In this document: positions 53,661 to 62,487 of the stretch, in pieces
How the letters are laid out: every line of letters starts with the position of its first letter
Numbering within the stretch: position 1 is the stretch's first letter
Notes under the pieces: model-generated
The model's input: the letters and a program-made list of their open reading frames with translations, nothing else
What the model was told of the DNA's origin: nothing
The model's database searches: none
DNA from: Symbiodinium kawagutii
Taxonomy: Eukaryota > Sar > Dinophyceae > Suessiales > Symbiodiniaceae
Assembly: GCA_009767595.1 (NCBI GenBank)
Contig: VSDK01009759.1
Span: forward strand, 226,700 to 290,699
Direction: 5' to 3'
DNA length: 64,000 bases
Program-made: the position numbers and the translations under genes

Positions 53661-54410
53661 ATGAAGCCAACCATCTGGCGAAAACCGCTATTGGCCCAGC
53701 TGAATCTTATGAGTCACCATCAGCTCTTGTGGATCATGACAATGATTCGCCCATCCACAGCAATAAAGGACATCAATGGCTCTAAGAATACATACTCAAA
53801 CTTGAGAAAGCAATTGCTGGAAACGTTTGCAATCATTGAAGAGTTTGAGGCCAATGCTGCAGGCCAAGATGCAGCCAGATCCAGGGTGTCCAAGCCAATA
53901 TGGAATGTGTTCCTGGAGGTGTTCTCAGGAGCAATATTCCACATAACAGATGAACAGGTGAATGCATTCGCCCTTCGCAATGGCTGGGACAACCAGTGGA
54001 TGCAGGCGGAGGTAATTCCAAAGGCCAAAGCCGCTCAAACCCGAAGGGGAAGGGTTGTGGCTGCAGCTGTGGCTGGTCGCTTGGACGTTGTGCCCGTGCC
54101 TTCCTTGCGTTCAATTTTGCCGGGGCCACAACCAATCGTGCCAGTACCGCCAGAAGCGAACCTGGCTGGTTCAGGTTCGGAAGTGGTGGCAATGCCGCCG
54201 CAGGCAAACGAAGGCCATAATGGCAATAATACTTGCATGATTTGTTTGGAGGAAATGAATCGTGCTGATCAGATCACGTTCCTGGAGTGCGGACACAAGT
54301 TGCACTCAGAATGCATCAGGAATTGGATGGAGAGCACTGAGCCTCCACGACCTTTCGCAGAGGCTTGCCCCCTGAAGTGTTGGCAATCGGCTGTTCTCGT
54401 CGAGGAGTGA
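53661..54410 (+). CDS. RING-finger protein (putative E3 ubiquitin ligase)
   Basis: ATG 53661 gives 249 residues; the upstream frame has no ATG. Residues ~1-185 are unassigned, with a basic Ala/Val/Pro-rich linker. The C-terminal RING reads TCMICLEE (Cys192, Cys195), then ECGHKLHSECIRNW (C-x-H-x2-H-x2-C), then ACPLKCW. The pattern is RING-H2. The last pair is C-P-L-K-C (three residues between) where two are usual, so zinc binding at that site is a little uncertain. Such proteins normally recruit a ubiquitin-loaded E2. A GGCCATAATGGC element (54213) encodes EGHNG immediately before the RING. Confidence 0.75.
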   Translation: MKPTIWRKPLLAQLNLMSHHQLLWIMTMIRPSTAIKDINGSKNTYSNLRKQLLETFAIIEEFEANAAGQDAARSRVSKPIWNVFLEVFSGAIFHITDEQVNAFALRNGWDNQWMQAEVIPKAKAAQTRRGRVVAAAVAGRLDVVPVPSLRSILPGPQPIVPVPPEANLAGSGSEVVAMPPQANEGHNGNNTCMICLEEMNRADQITFLECGHKLHSECIRNWMESTEPPRPFAEACPLKCWQSAVLVEE

Positions 54411-54706
54411 GTGGTTTGACATGGCCTGAATTGGGGTCGGCTGTGTCATCAGAGTTCAAATAGGCAATTGGCCTCTGGTCTAACATTCACTGATGTTGCC
54501 TTTGTGCATGAGTTTTCTGATTGATGCACTCATTCATAAATATACGTTCTTGTTGAGGAGTGAGTGTTTTGACATGGCCTGAATTGGGGTCGGCTGTGTC
54601 ATCGGAGTTCAAATAGGCAATTGGCCTCTTGTGTAACATTCACTGATGTTGCCTTTGTGCATGAGTTTTCTGATTGATGCACTCATTGATAAATATATGG
54701 TGTTTT
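54400..54706. repeat. 153-bp duplication overlapping a gene end
   Basis: Two copies offset by 153 bp, starting around GAGGAGTGAGTG, the last codons and stop of the RING gene, and ending ATTGATGCACTCATT.ATAAATATA. The second copy repeats the gene's final codons in non-coding DNA. Confidence 0.85.
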
Positions 54707-55850
54707 GTGGCAGTGCTGTTGTTTTATAGAAATGTGTACTGTAAGCACAAAGGATACATTCCAACAGATGAATGTGCTGGGATGCAGACACTGAAGCAGG
54801 TTTGTGGAGTTTTCCTGGTGCTTTTTTGTGTTGAGCTAATTATCATTGAAATAGGTTGATGTGAGTAAACACAATATGCAGGTTTGAATTTCATTTAAGA
54901 ACAATCAATCGGTATGAGTTTTTTGGATTCAATGTGTTTATTGTATTCAGAACAGTGTGAAAGACAGAGGGCATGAGGTGGAGATATTGTTTGGGAACTT
55001 TTTGACAGCACATTGTTTGGACACTTATACATGTATACACATTTGTTTTGGTAGAAAAATCGTTCTTGATTATCAAACAGAATTTTCAATATTATCTATC
55101 AATTTTACAACTTGCAAGGTGTCTGCAGGGGATCCTGAACTCGAGTAAGATGATTATTATTCTCGAGATAAATCATGGCTTGCGGAGAAAAAATGTGGAC
55201 AGGAGCGCTGAGTGAATTGTATTTGAATCATGCCAAAATTGCAGAGTAGAAAACATACAGAGTTGGAGTCAACCAGCCATGGTTGGGGAAAAACCACAAG
55301 CAAACTTGATTTGTTTGATATGTGATTGTTCATTTGGACACACACGCAAACAGGACTGCATTGAATGTTCCTTCCCTGGTGATTGCCATTATTGCTCAAT
55401 ATTTTTGTTCAGGTCACAATACATCCTTACTAAGCAACTATTTCTTGCAAGGGAAGCAATTAGTCTCTGAGTTGTTATTTCTACATATCAAGCCCTACAA
55501 GTTATCTACAAGATTTGGTTAACTAGCTTTGTCGATTTTGATGTTCCCAGAAGCAATTGTTTGATGTCAATAAGTGAATTAAAAGATCTATTTCCAAGCT
55601 GTTGAATTGATTAAACATAACCCGAACATGTCAAACTTACTTTTTTTAACTTGGTAGCAGTCATATTTTGTTGTCCCTTTAGTTGGGATGAAACCAGCAA
55701 AACATAAGTCATTCAAAAAAAAGAACAAACTCAAACGCTGTGAGCAGGCTTCGCATGTGCTTTTGGGTTATTTTCGTATTTCAAAGCCTATTTCAATGCA
55801 TTTTTCAATACATATTTCAATGCATATGTTTCCATATTTGTAGAAATATT
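54707..55850. other. No gene seen
   Basis: Short frames only. Composition is ordinary for this compartment. No element of the GGCCATAATGGC family was seen between 54.2 and 57.7 kb. Confidence 0.5.
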
Positions 55851-56440
55851 TGTGCATATTCTTTTGGATAGTTTTGCATATTGATTGCATATGTGTGAAA
55901 ATATCCTTGCATATTTTTTGCATATTTTTGCATATTTGCAAAAGTCTCGTTGCATATTGTTGCATATTTTTGCATATTTGCAAAAGTCTCGTTGCATATT
56001 GTTGCATATTTTTGCATATTTTTGCATATTTTTGCATATTTTTGCATATTTTTGCATATTTTTGCATATTTTTGCATATTTTTGCATATTTTTGCATATT
56101 TTTGCATATTTTTGCATATTTGCAAAAATCTCGTTGCATATTGTTGCATATTTTTGCATATTTTTGCATATTTGCAAAAATCTCGTTGCATATTGTTGCA
56201 TATTTTTGCATATTTTTGCATATTTGCAAAAATCTCGTTGCATATTGTTGCATATTTTTGCATATTTTTGCATATTTGCAAAAATCTCGTTGCATATTGC
56301 TGCATATTTTTGCATATTTTTGCATATTTTTGCATATTTGCAAAAATCTCGTTGCATATTGTTGCATATTTTTGCATATTTTTGCATATTTTTGCATATT
56401 TGCAAAAATCTCCTTGCATATTGTTGCATATTTTTGTCAA
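55851..56440. repeat. TTTTTGCATAT 11-bp satellite with higher-order unit
   Basis: An 11-mer TTTTTGCATAT runs for ~500 bp. It is interrupted about eight times by a GCAAAAATCTCGTTGCATA block, giving a higher-order repeat of about 50-60 bp. Every ORF across it (both strands) is an artefact. Confidence 0.95.
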
Positions 56441-56945
56441 TTTTTGTCAATTTTTGTCAATTTTTGTCAATTCTTGTCAATTTATGTCAACCTGTGTCAA
56501 TTGTTTGCATATTTTTGCATATTATTGCATATTGTTGTCAAGTTTTGTCAATTTTTGTCAAATTTTGTCAATTGATGTCAGTCTTAGCCATGTCGCAAAC
56601 AGTTGTGCAAAGTCCTGCATCGTTGCTAAAGCTTGCTTGTGTAGTATGAAGTATGATGCATTTACGTTTGTATGAAATGTGGCTGATTGCATGTTTGCGT
56701 CAATTGTTGTTATTTTTTGTAATTTGTTGTCAATTTTTGTCAATTTTTGTCAATTTTTGTCAATTTTTGTCAATTTTTGTCAAGTTTTGTCAATGTTTCA
56801 TTTTTCAAAACTGCGTTGCATATTTTTGTCAATTTTTGTCAATTTTTGTCAATTTTTGTCAATTTTTGTCAAATTTTGTCAATGTTTGTCAATTTTTGAT
56901 ACTGTTGTTAATATATGTCAATTTTTGTCAATTGCTGTCAAATGT
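56430..56945. repeat. TTTTTGTCAAT 11-bp satellite
   Basis: Follows the previous array without a gap at ~56430-56575, then again at 56725-56945. The unit TTTTTGTCAAT has the same length and T-tract as the neighbouring TTTTTGCATAT. Confidence 0.95.
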
Positions 56946-57450
56946 TTTTAAGTTTTGTCATCATGGGGCAAAGTTTGTTAGAGGCAGGAATGGATGCAAA
57001 GGCCTTGGCCCCAGATGGATGTTATTTTGACAAGTTGTGCGCAGACTCAGGTATTTTTGACAATCCATCAGTATATGTGTGAGTATTCCTGATCAAAGTC
57101 GGGGGTCATATATTTTTTCTGGATCTGCTGGAGCCCACACAAGGGCCATCGATCTATGGGCTGATTTTTCCTGTGCTGCGCGCAAGCAATTCATGTACAT
57201 AAAGGAAACAACCATAAAAAAATTCAGTTGTTAATCAGACAAATGTAGGATCGTTTTGAAAACAAAATGACATGGTGTGTGCACTAGCAGGTGTCGATCC
57301 CGGAAAAAAATGTTTGGAAGAAAAGTATTGCCTGGGAAGAAAATCAATGACCATATATCCTCGTGCTAAAGCAAGTACTTTCTAAGAGAAATGTCAAATC
57401 ATGATGAGTGAGGTAGTAGGTGTGTTTGATTGATTTGTCAATCAGTCGCC
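56946..57450. other. No gene seen
   Basis: Spacer between the 11-mer satellite and the next ORF. No repeats or motifs noted. Confidence 0.5.
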
Positions 57451-57831
57451 ATGGAGACATCTCACGATGTGGCTGCCTTCCAGCAGCAGCTTGCACAAAT
57501 GGAACAAGACACAATTCAGGCAAACTTGAAGTTCATGTCCGAAGTTTCGAAATTGACATCCTTTGAGGAGACTGTGCAGCTGCCCAAAAAAGTTCAAGGT
57601 CAGTGGGATTGGGGATCCCACAATTTTGTGATTCAATTGGAGAACCTACTCGAGGGCTTCATCAGTGCTGACAACCAATACACACATGGTTTGTGTCAGC
57701 AACGTTGGAAGGTCATAATGACACAGGCCTTTCCTGAATGGAGTATGTTGTCCCTGCAAGACATGGAGGATGTTATCCCTGAAAGACATGCTGGTTGGTC
57801 TTTGCCTATATGTTTGGAGGATCAGACTTGA
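57451..57831 (+). CDS. Hypothetical ORF overlapping the methyltransferase-like ORF
   Basis: From ATG 57451 (GCCATGG context) it encodes METSHDVAAFQQQLAQMEQD, a helical start, then SFEETVQLPKKVQGQWDWGS, for 126 residues in all. It overlaps the next ORF by ~60 nt in another frame. The overlap contains a near repeat (GTTGTCCCTGCAAGACATG / GTTATCCCTGAAAGACATG). This suggests one ancestral gene broken by a frameshift or local duplication, with this ORF as its N-terminal part. A GGTCATAATGAC element (57711) is read in frame as KVIMT. Confidence 0.4.
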   Translation: METSHDVAAFQQQLAQMEQDTIQANLKFMSEVSKLTSFEETVQLPKKVQGQWDWGSHNFVIQLENLLEGFISADNQYTHGLCQQRWKVIMTQAFPEWSMLSLQDMEDVIPERHAGWSLPICLEDQT

Positions 57832-58543
57832 TGACAACCAAGGAGGCAAGGTGAAGTTGAATTTTATTGAATTCTTTGCTGGATCAGGAAATCTTTCCAA
57901 AGCCTGTCTGCAATCTAAACTGCAGGGTTTGGCATTTGACATCGACTACTCCGAGATGCATGACATGAGCAAGCCATCAGCTGTGAGATTGGCCGTTGAA
58001 GCCCTGGGTCATTCCGTGGTCAAGGCGTTGATATGGTTTGGGACACCATGTTCATCATTCACAGCTTTGTGTCAGAGCAACTCTCAACGCTGGGAAAGAA
58101 ACATGTTCATGGGAAATGATCCTATGGTGCCATTCGTTGCAGAAGGAAATCACTACATGGATGTCACTGCTATTTTGTATCTTGTCAGTTTCGTTATTGG
58201 AAACATTCCTGGGTATGAACAACCAGCTGAGTCGACAATGCCATCAGCTGGACCAATGGCGTTGGTCCTCCAGTGGACTAGGTCAACCAAATGTGTGACA
58301 TATGGGGCTTTGTTTGGTGCATCCAGTCAGAAGCCTTGGCAACTGTGGAGTACCAAGGAAGAGCTGATTGCCAGCATGACAAGGGCCAGACCCATGATGA
58401 ACTTCAGTGCTGAGGATTCTCTTGCCATCAAAGGCGAACAGGGTCAGTACACAGGAAAGAAACCTGTATTGAAACAATCGCAGGTTTATCCAATGATGAT
58501 GTGCAAAGAGCTTGTGCGAAATTATTTGCAATGTGTGCAGTAA
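57770..58543 (+). CDS. Cytosine-methyltransferase-like protein
   Basis: The frame has EFFAGSGNLSKA (F-A-G-S-G at 36-40, the AdoMet-binding motif I), FDIDYSEMHD with Asp57/Asp59 (motif II acid), WFGTPCSSFTAL with P-C at 93-94 (motif IV, nucleophilic Cys in C5 methyltransferases) and GYEQPAES (E150-Q-P, in the place of motif VI E-N-V/E-N-P). Motif order and spacing fit a C5-type or related AdoMet methyltransferase; the C-terminal target-recognition part is short. The first ~28 residues lie in the overlap with the previous ORF and may not be the true N-terminus. Related proteins occur in dinoflagellates, sometimes in retrotransposons, but no reverse transcriptase is seen here. Elements flank it (57711 and 58551, the latter 7 nt after the stop). 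Confidence 0.65.
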   Translation: MLSLKDMLVGLCLYVWRIRLDDNQGGKVKLNFIEFFAGSGNLSKACLQSKLQGLAFDIDYSEMHDMSKPSAVRLAVEALGHSVVKALIWFGTPCSSFTALCQSNSQRWERNMFMGNDPMVPFVAEGNHYMDVTAILYLVSFVIGNIPGYEQPAESTMPSAGPMALVLQWTRSTKCVTYGALFGASSQKPWQLWSTKEELIASMTRARPMMNFSAEDSLAIKGEQGQYTGKKPVLKQSQVYPMMMCKELVRNYLQCVQ

Positions 58544-58917
58544 GGAAGAAGGCCATAATGGCGAAATGGACACACTTTGAGCTTGTACTTTTGAATGGCG
58601 TTGGGAAAATGGACGAGATGATTGTGGTTCGATTGTTGATTGTCTGGTACTGGGAAGGGACGTAAAACTGTTGTTAACTGGATGCACTTAGTGTGAATAT
58701 TTATACATAATGTGAAGGAACATTGACTGACTGGTTTGATTGGGTTCTTGTATGGGCATTTCTGCATTCAGTGGCTCAAATAGTGTTTTCACAAACAATG
58801 AGCTAAACATTGAAGTGGTGTGATATATTTTGATATTTAAAACATCATTCTCTATTAATATGAATGACTTAACTTTACATCAACATCAAACTGAATCAAT
58901 TTAAACAAATCCATGAC
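58544..58917. other. Spacer with one 12-mer element
   Basis: GGCCATAATGGC at 58551 follows the methyltransferase stop. The rest is AT-rich and unassigned. Confidence 0.5.
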
Positions 58918-60678
58918 ATGTCTCAGCTCTGTGGGGTTTCTTTTGCCCATGTGCGGCTGGCTGTGACACAAGGTGATGTGTTTTTGCAAGGTTGGTGGTG
59001 GGATGCTGAACATATAATGAAATTTACAGAAGGAGAGCAAAATATGTTTTTGAGCAAATTTGTGAATCGGGTCAGGACTTCAGTGAAAGACCTGAACCAG
59101 GATGAAGATATCACAGAAAGGTCCGGTCGGACACTCATGAGCACCCGAAGTGTATTGATGTACTGCTTCTGCTGGCCAGCGCGGCACTCTGCGCTCAACA
59201 AAAGTGCTTTAACGGAGAAGCTGGGCAGGATACGTTCGTTTCTCAGGGATGTGTGCGCCAAGGTGATTGTGACCCTTAGCAAGCAGACTGAGACGAAGGC
59301 CACAATGGCAGACCTGGAAAACACCGTGAAATTCTATTCAACAGGTGTTGTCACTGGTTTATTGGAGTATTTGGAGAGGTGTGGCCATGCCTCTTCGATT
59401 CAGGTCATCCAAACGGTTTGGACAATGCTGTTCCAACACAATCAGGTGCAACATGAGTGGAATAGAAGTGAAATGCAGCTTGTAGATTTGGTGGACTTCT
59501 TGTTGGACTGGTTTCCGCTGCGCAAGAAATCAAGATTGAAAAATTTGACCTCACATGATGCTGCCTACAAGGCAATTTTGTCAAAAGTGGTGGACGTGCT
59601 GGTGTTTCACTTGGAACTGTTTCTGAAGTACCACCTGGATACTGGAGAGTTTGACACAGATGTACCAGCCCTCAAGAGGCAGAGAACATGCAAGGTGGGT
59701 GCAGAGACAATATGGGACCTCTTTCAACTGGCCAAAAACAGGAGACGCTCTCTCTTTTCAGTCATTGCATATGAGAAGAACAGGAAACGTACAAATGTGA
59801 AGGATGTGTCTCCGGAATCATCAAAGTATTGGTTGATGAAATTGCAAGGTTTATATCTGAAACGATGTGTTGGAATGATAGGAAATATCAAACAGTTGAA
59901 TTTGGTATCAGATGCATCCACACATTCTGGGAAGGACATTTTGGTCTCTTTGGCATATTCGCATTGTTTGGATGAAGCAGCTGTGTGCCAGATTCAGCAA
60001 ATGACAACAGGGCCACTTTTGCCCTCAGAGCTCAGTGACCTTGGAAGTTTTGTAGCCAGTGCCAAAAAATGCAAGGTCGAAAGGGTTGCATCCTTCAGGC
60101 AAATTCAAGCCATCAACCATCAACTCTCTTTGCTTTCAAATGGCAACATGAGTTTGGATAGCTTGGAAATCCCGGAATCCTTGGGTTGCCGGCCATTGAA
60201 TCCTGGCGAAAGACGCATTGTGAGCCAAGACCCGAACCAAACGAAGGCCATAATGGCAAAAATCAAGAAAGTGAATGGGACTGAAGTGCCTGTTCTTCCT
60301 GAAGGTCCTGAGTGGCATTTGAACATGCCCTTGCTGACACTCAATCTGGACCAGGGTGCAACAGGCACAGCGGGAGTTGCCTTTTTGATGCAGAATCACA
60401 TGATCCATTGCAAATGTGACAAAATCCATCGAGCCATCCGTGATTACAAGTTGGCATTGGTACATTGTCTGGAAGGACTATTCCTCAAGACGCAGTTGCA
60501 TTCTTCATATTTGTTTTCATTGAACTACAAGCCCTTCAACAAGGGCAACTTCCATGACAAGAAGATGCAATACATTGAGAAGTTTGTTCAATCGACGAAT
60601 CTTGACTGCATTGTGAGGGTGTGGTTATTTGATGAAAAAGGTTCTTGTGAGCTTAGGTATGTGAATTCGTTTGCGTAA
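58918..60678 (+). CDS. 586-aa protein, possibly transposase-derived
   Basis: A single uninterrupted frame from ATG 58918. The N-terminal ~280 residues are helical and unassigned. Three acidic sites lie in beta-like hydrophobic contexts: LVSDASTHSG (Asp332), LTLNLDQGATG (Asp478) and KCDKIHRAIRD (Asp501). The D-x-G...HR-x-x-R-D-x-K pattern resembles a protein family I associate with multicopy dinoflagellate genes, and the layout recalls RNase-H-fold (DDE) transposases, but I cannot name the family. It may be a domesticated or intact transposase. GGCCACAATGGC (59298) and GGCCATAATGGC (60246) elements are in frame (KATMA, KAIMA). Confidence 0.5.
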   Translation: MSQLCGVSFAHVRLAVTQGDVFLQGWWWDAEHIMKFTEGEQNMFLSKFVNRVRTSVKDLNQDEDITERSGRTLMSTRSVLMYCFCWPARHSALNKSALTEKLGRIRSFLRDVCAKVIVTLSKQTETKATMADLENTVKFYSTGVVTGLLEYLERCGHASSIQVIQTVWTMLFQHNQVQHEWNRSEMQLVDLVDFLLDWFPLRKKSRLKNLTSHDAAYKAILSKVVDVLVFHLELFLKYHLDTGEFDTDVPALKRQRTCKVGAETIWDLFQLAKNRRRSLFSVIAYEKNRKRTNVKDVSPESSKYWLMKLQGLYLKRCVGMIGNIKQLNLVSDASTHSGKDILVSLAYSHCLDEAAVCQIQQMTTGPLLPSELSDLGSFVASAKKCKVERVASFRQIQAINHQLSLLSNGNMSLDSLEIPESLGCRPLNPGERRIVSQDPNQTKAIMAKIKKVNGTEVPVLPEGPEWHLNMPLLTLNLDQGATGTAGVAFLMQNHMIHCKCDKIHRAIRDYKLALVHCLEGLFLKTQLHSSYLFSLNYKPFNKGNFHDKKMQYIEKFVQSTNLDCIVRVWLFDEKGSCELRYVNSFA

Positions 60679-61504
60679 TGCAATCTTGAGAACATGGTTG
60701 GTAGACTTCGCAGCCTTTTGTCTCAAACTTGAGATTCTTAGTTGAAGCGTGCAAGGGTGCTGGCTCAAAGATGAAACCCGGTGTGTGCTCTCCTCGGGTT
60801 CCACCTTTGTGTCAGCAGCTTGCAGATGGGATCCTTGGGGAAATGCAATTCTTGGAACACGCCTTCTGGCAAATGACCTGTTCAATTTTGAAAGTTCTGT
60901 TACCTTGTTGATGCCATTACATTCAAAGGTATTCACAATCAGTGTCCAGTGTGCAGCGCAGTGTTCAATCATTTTGTGGTGTTTCAAGACCGCGCTTCGC
61001 GCTGGCTGTTCATGGCTGAAGCAGTACACTTGACAAATACTCAGGAAACAAGAAGGCCATAATGGCATTGAACCTCATAAATTGCATATCTGAAACTTTG
61101 ATTGTCCAGTGCGCAGTGCTGTCTGAATCATTTGGTTACAAATAGTACTCCGGGCTGTCCATGAATGGTTAGAAGCAATATACTTCAGGCCTCATGAAGA
61201 GATTCTAAGCCGATGAACTTGATCAGAAGGTTTGGGCAAGCAGCTCAGCCATCCAGAGCAGTCAGATATCTGACTGGATCTGGTTGGTTGAGCTGCTTGT
61301 TTGAATCAAGCAGAGCCTGGTATAGTCCTTCCATCCGGTGAAAGAAATGTGTTGACTAAAAGAAAAAAGTTGTGACATAGTGAAGCTGACCCACGGCATA
61401 ACTTCTTTGGTTTACCAGTGGAGATGATGAAGCGCTTGACTGAGGCATGTTTGTCTTAAGATCGATTCGAGACTCTTCAAGGGAAGGCTTCGAGGTCTAT
61501 CCCC
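60679..61504. other. No gene seen; one 12-mer element
   Basis: Short unassigned frames. GGCCATAATGGC at 61055. Two CATTTTGTGGTGTTTCAAG/CATTTGGTTAC-type segments following GTCCAGTG.GCAG (about 60938 and 61108) suggest a small duplication. Confidence 0.5.
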
Positions 61505-61910
61505 AGTGTCGTGAGATTGGCTTCGCTACTTGAGGCAACAACGAGGAATGCCTGTCTTAGGTATGCTAAACGTGGTCGAGTGAGACTGCTGAGCAACTTG
61601 CAGACTTTGACGTCGGTAGAGTCCGCAGGCTGCTTGTCAGTCTCGCGAGATTGGTTTCGCTACTTGAGGCAACAACGAGGCATGCCTGTCTTAGGTATGC
61701 TAAACGTGGCCATAATGGAAATACAGCGGCAGTTTTTCAACGAGGCATGCCTGTCTTAGGTGCGCTAAACGTGGTCGAGTGAGACTGCTGAGCAACTCGC
61801 AGACTTTGACGTCGTCAAGGTTTGCAAGCTGCTTGTCAGTCTCGTGAGATTGGTTTCGCTACTTGAGGCAACAAGCAGGCCATCATGGCAATGCAGCGGC
61901 AGTTTTGAAG
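61505..61910. repeat. Duplicated GAGATTGGTTTCGC unit with element-bearing insertion
   Basis: A unit starting GAGATTGG(C/T)TTCGCTACTTG occurs at 61513, 61647 and 61846 (steps 134 and 199). The 65-bp excess in the second unit is an extra segment that begins at a GGCCATAATGG element (61708) followed by AAATACAGCGGCAGTTTTT. The third unit leads into GGCCATCATGGC (61878) followed by a matching AATGCAGCGGCAGTTTT. Confidence 0.8.
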
Positions 61911-62064
61911 TTTGCCACAGTGTGCCTCGTGCAAATGTTGTAGAATTGTTCCTGGAAGGTTTAAAGTCTGATTCTGCCTTCAAGTCTGCCAGGCCCAACA
62001 CTACAATATGTTACGTGATGCGGGGTGTCTGTCCCATGACAAAGACTCCAGCAATGAGTCGGAG

Positions 62065-62130
62065 CCCTGCCCACTGTTGCTGGAAGATGGATCTGTCGTC
62101 CGAGCCATCTCCCACCAACAGTGGGCAGGG
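62065..62130. repeat. 26-bp-arm inverted repeat
   Basis: Arms 62065-62090 and 62105-62130 pair with two mismatches around a 14-nt loop. The arm starts CCCTGCCCACTGTTGCTGG. Confidence 0.9.
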
Positions 62131-62413
62131 TCACAGATTTTAGCATCAGACGGTCCTTTGTGCCAGGCAGCTCAAACAACCAAATATGAAAGCCAGGACT
62201 CACAGCGTGCTTGCGCAGCCGACTGACTCAGGGATACAATGTTTGGTGTGTGGTGCTAAGACTTTGTCCCACACATTGCTCCGCCTGGAGAGCTGCTTGG
62301 TGAGTTTATGGTGTGTTTCTCCATATTATCGCTTTCTTGGCTATACTTTTTGTCACAGTACAGTGTGAGGTGGTTGCCAGGTCCTGGTGATGAGAACGAG
62401 GAATGCATCCAAG

Positions 62414-62487
62414 CCCTGCCCACTGTTCCTGGAAGGTGGCTCTGTTGTGCATACGACGGAGCCATCTTCCAGGAACAGCGGGCAGGG
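62414..62487. repeat. 29-bp-arm inverted repeat
   Basis: Arms 62414-62442 and 62459-62487 pair with two mismatches, both G.U-compatible in RNA, around a 16-nt loop. It corresponds to the hairpin at 62065 but has restored pairing (CCTGGAAGG / CTTCCAGG). Confidence 0.9.

Noticed and set aside
55768..56675. Six long ORFs (200-250 codons) on both strands.
   Set aside because: All are translations of the 11-bp satellite (Lys-Asn-Met-Gln or Phe-Ala-Tyr-Cys-Ile-Phe-Leu runs).
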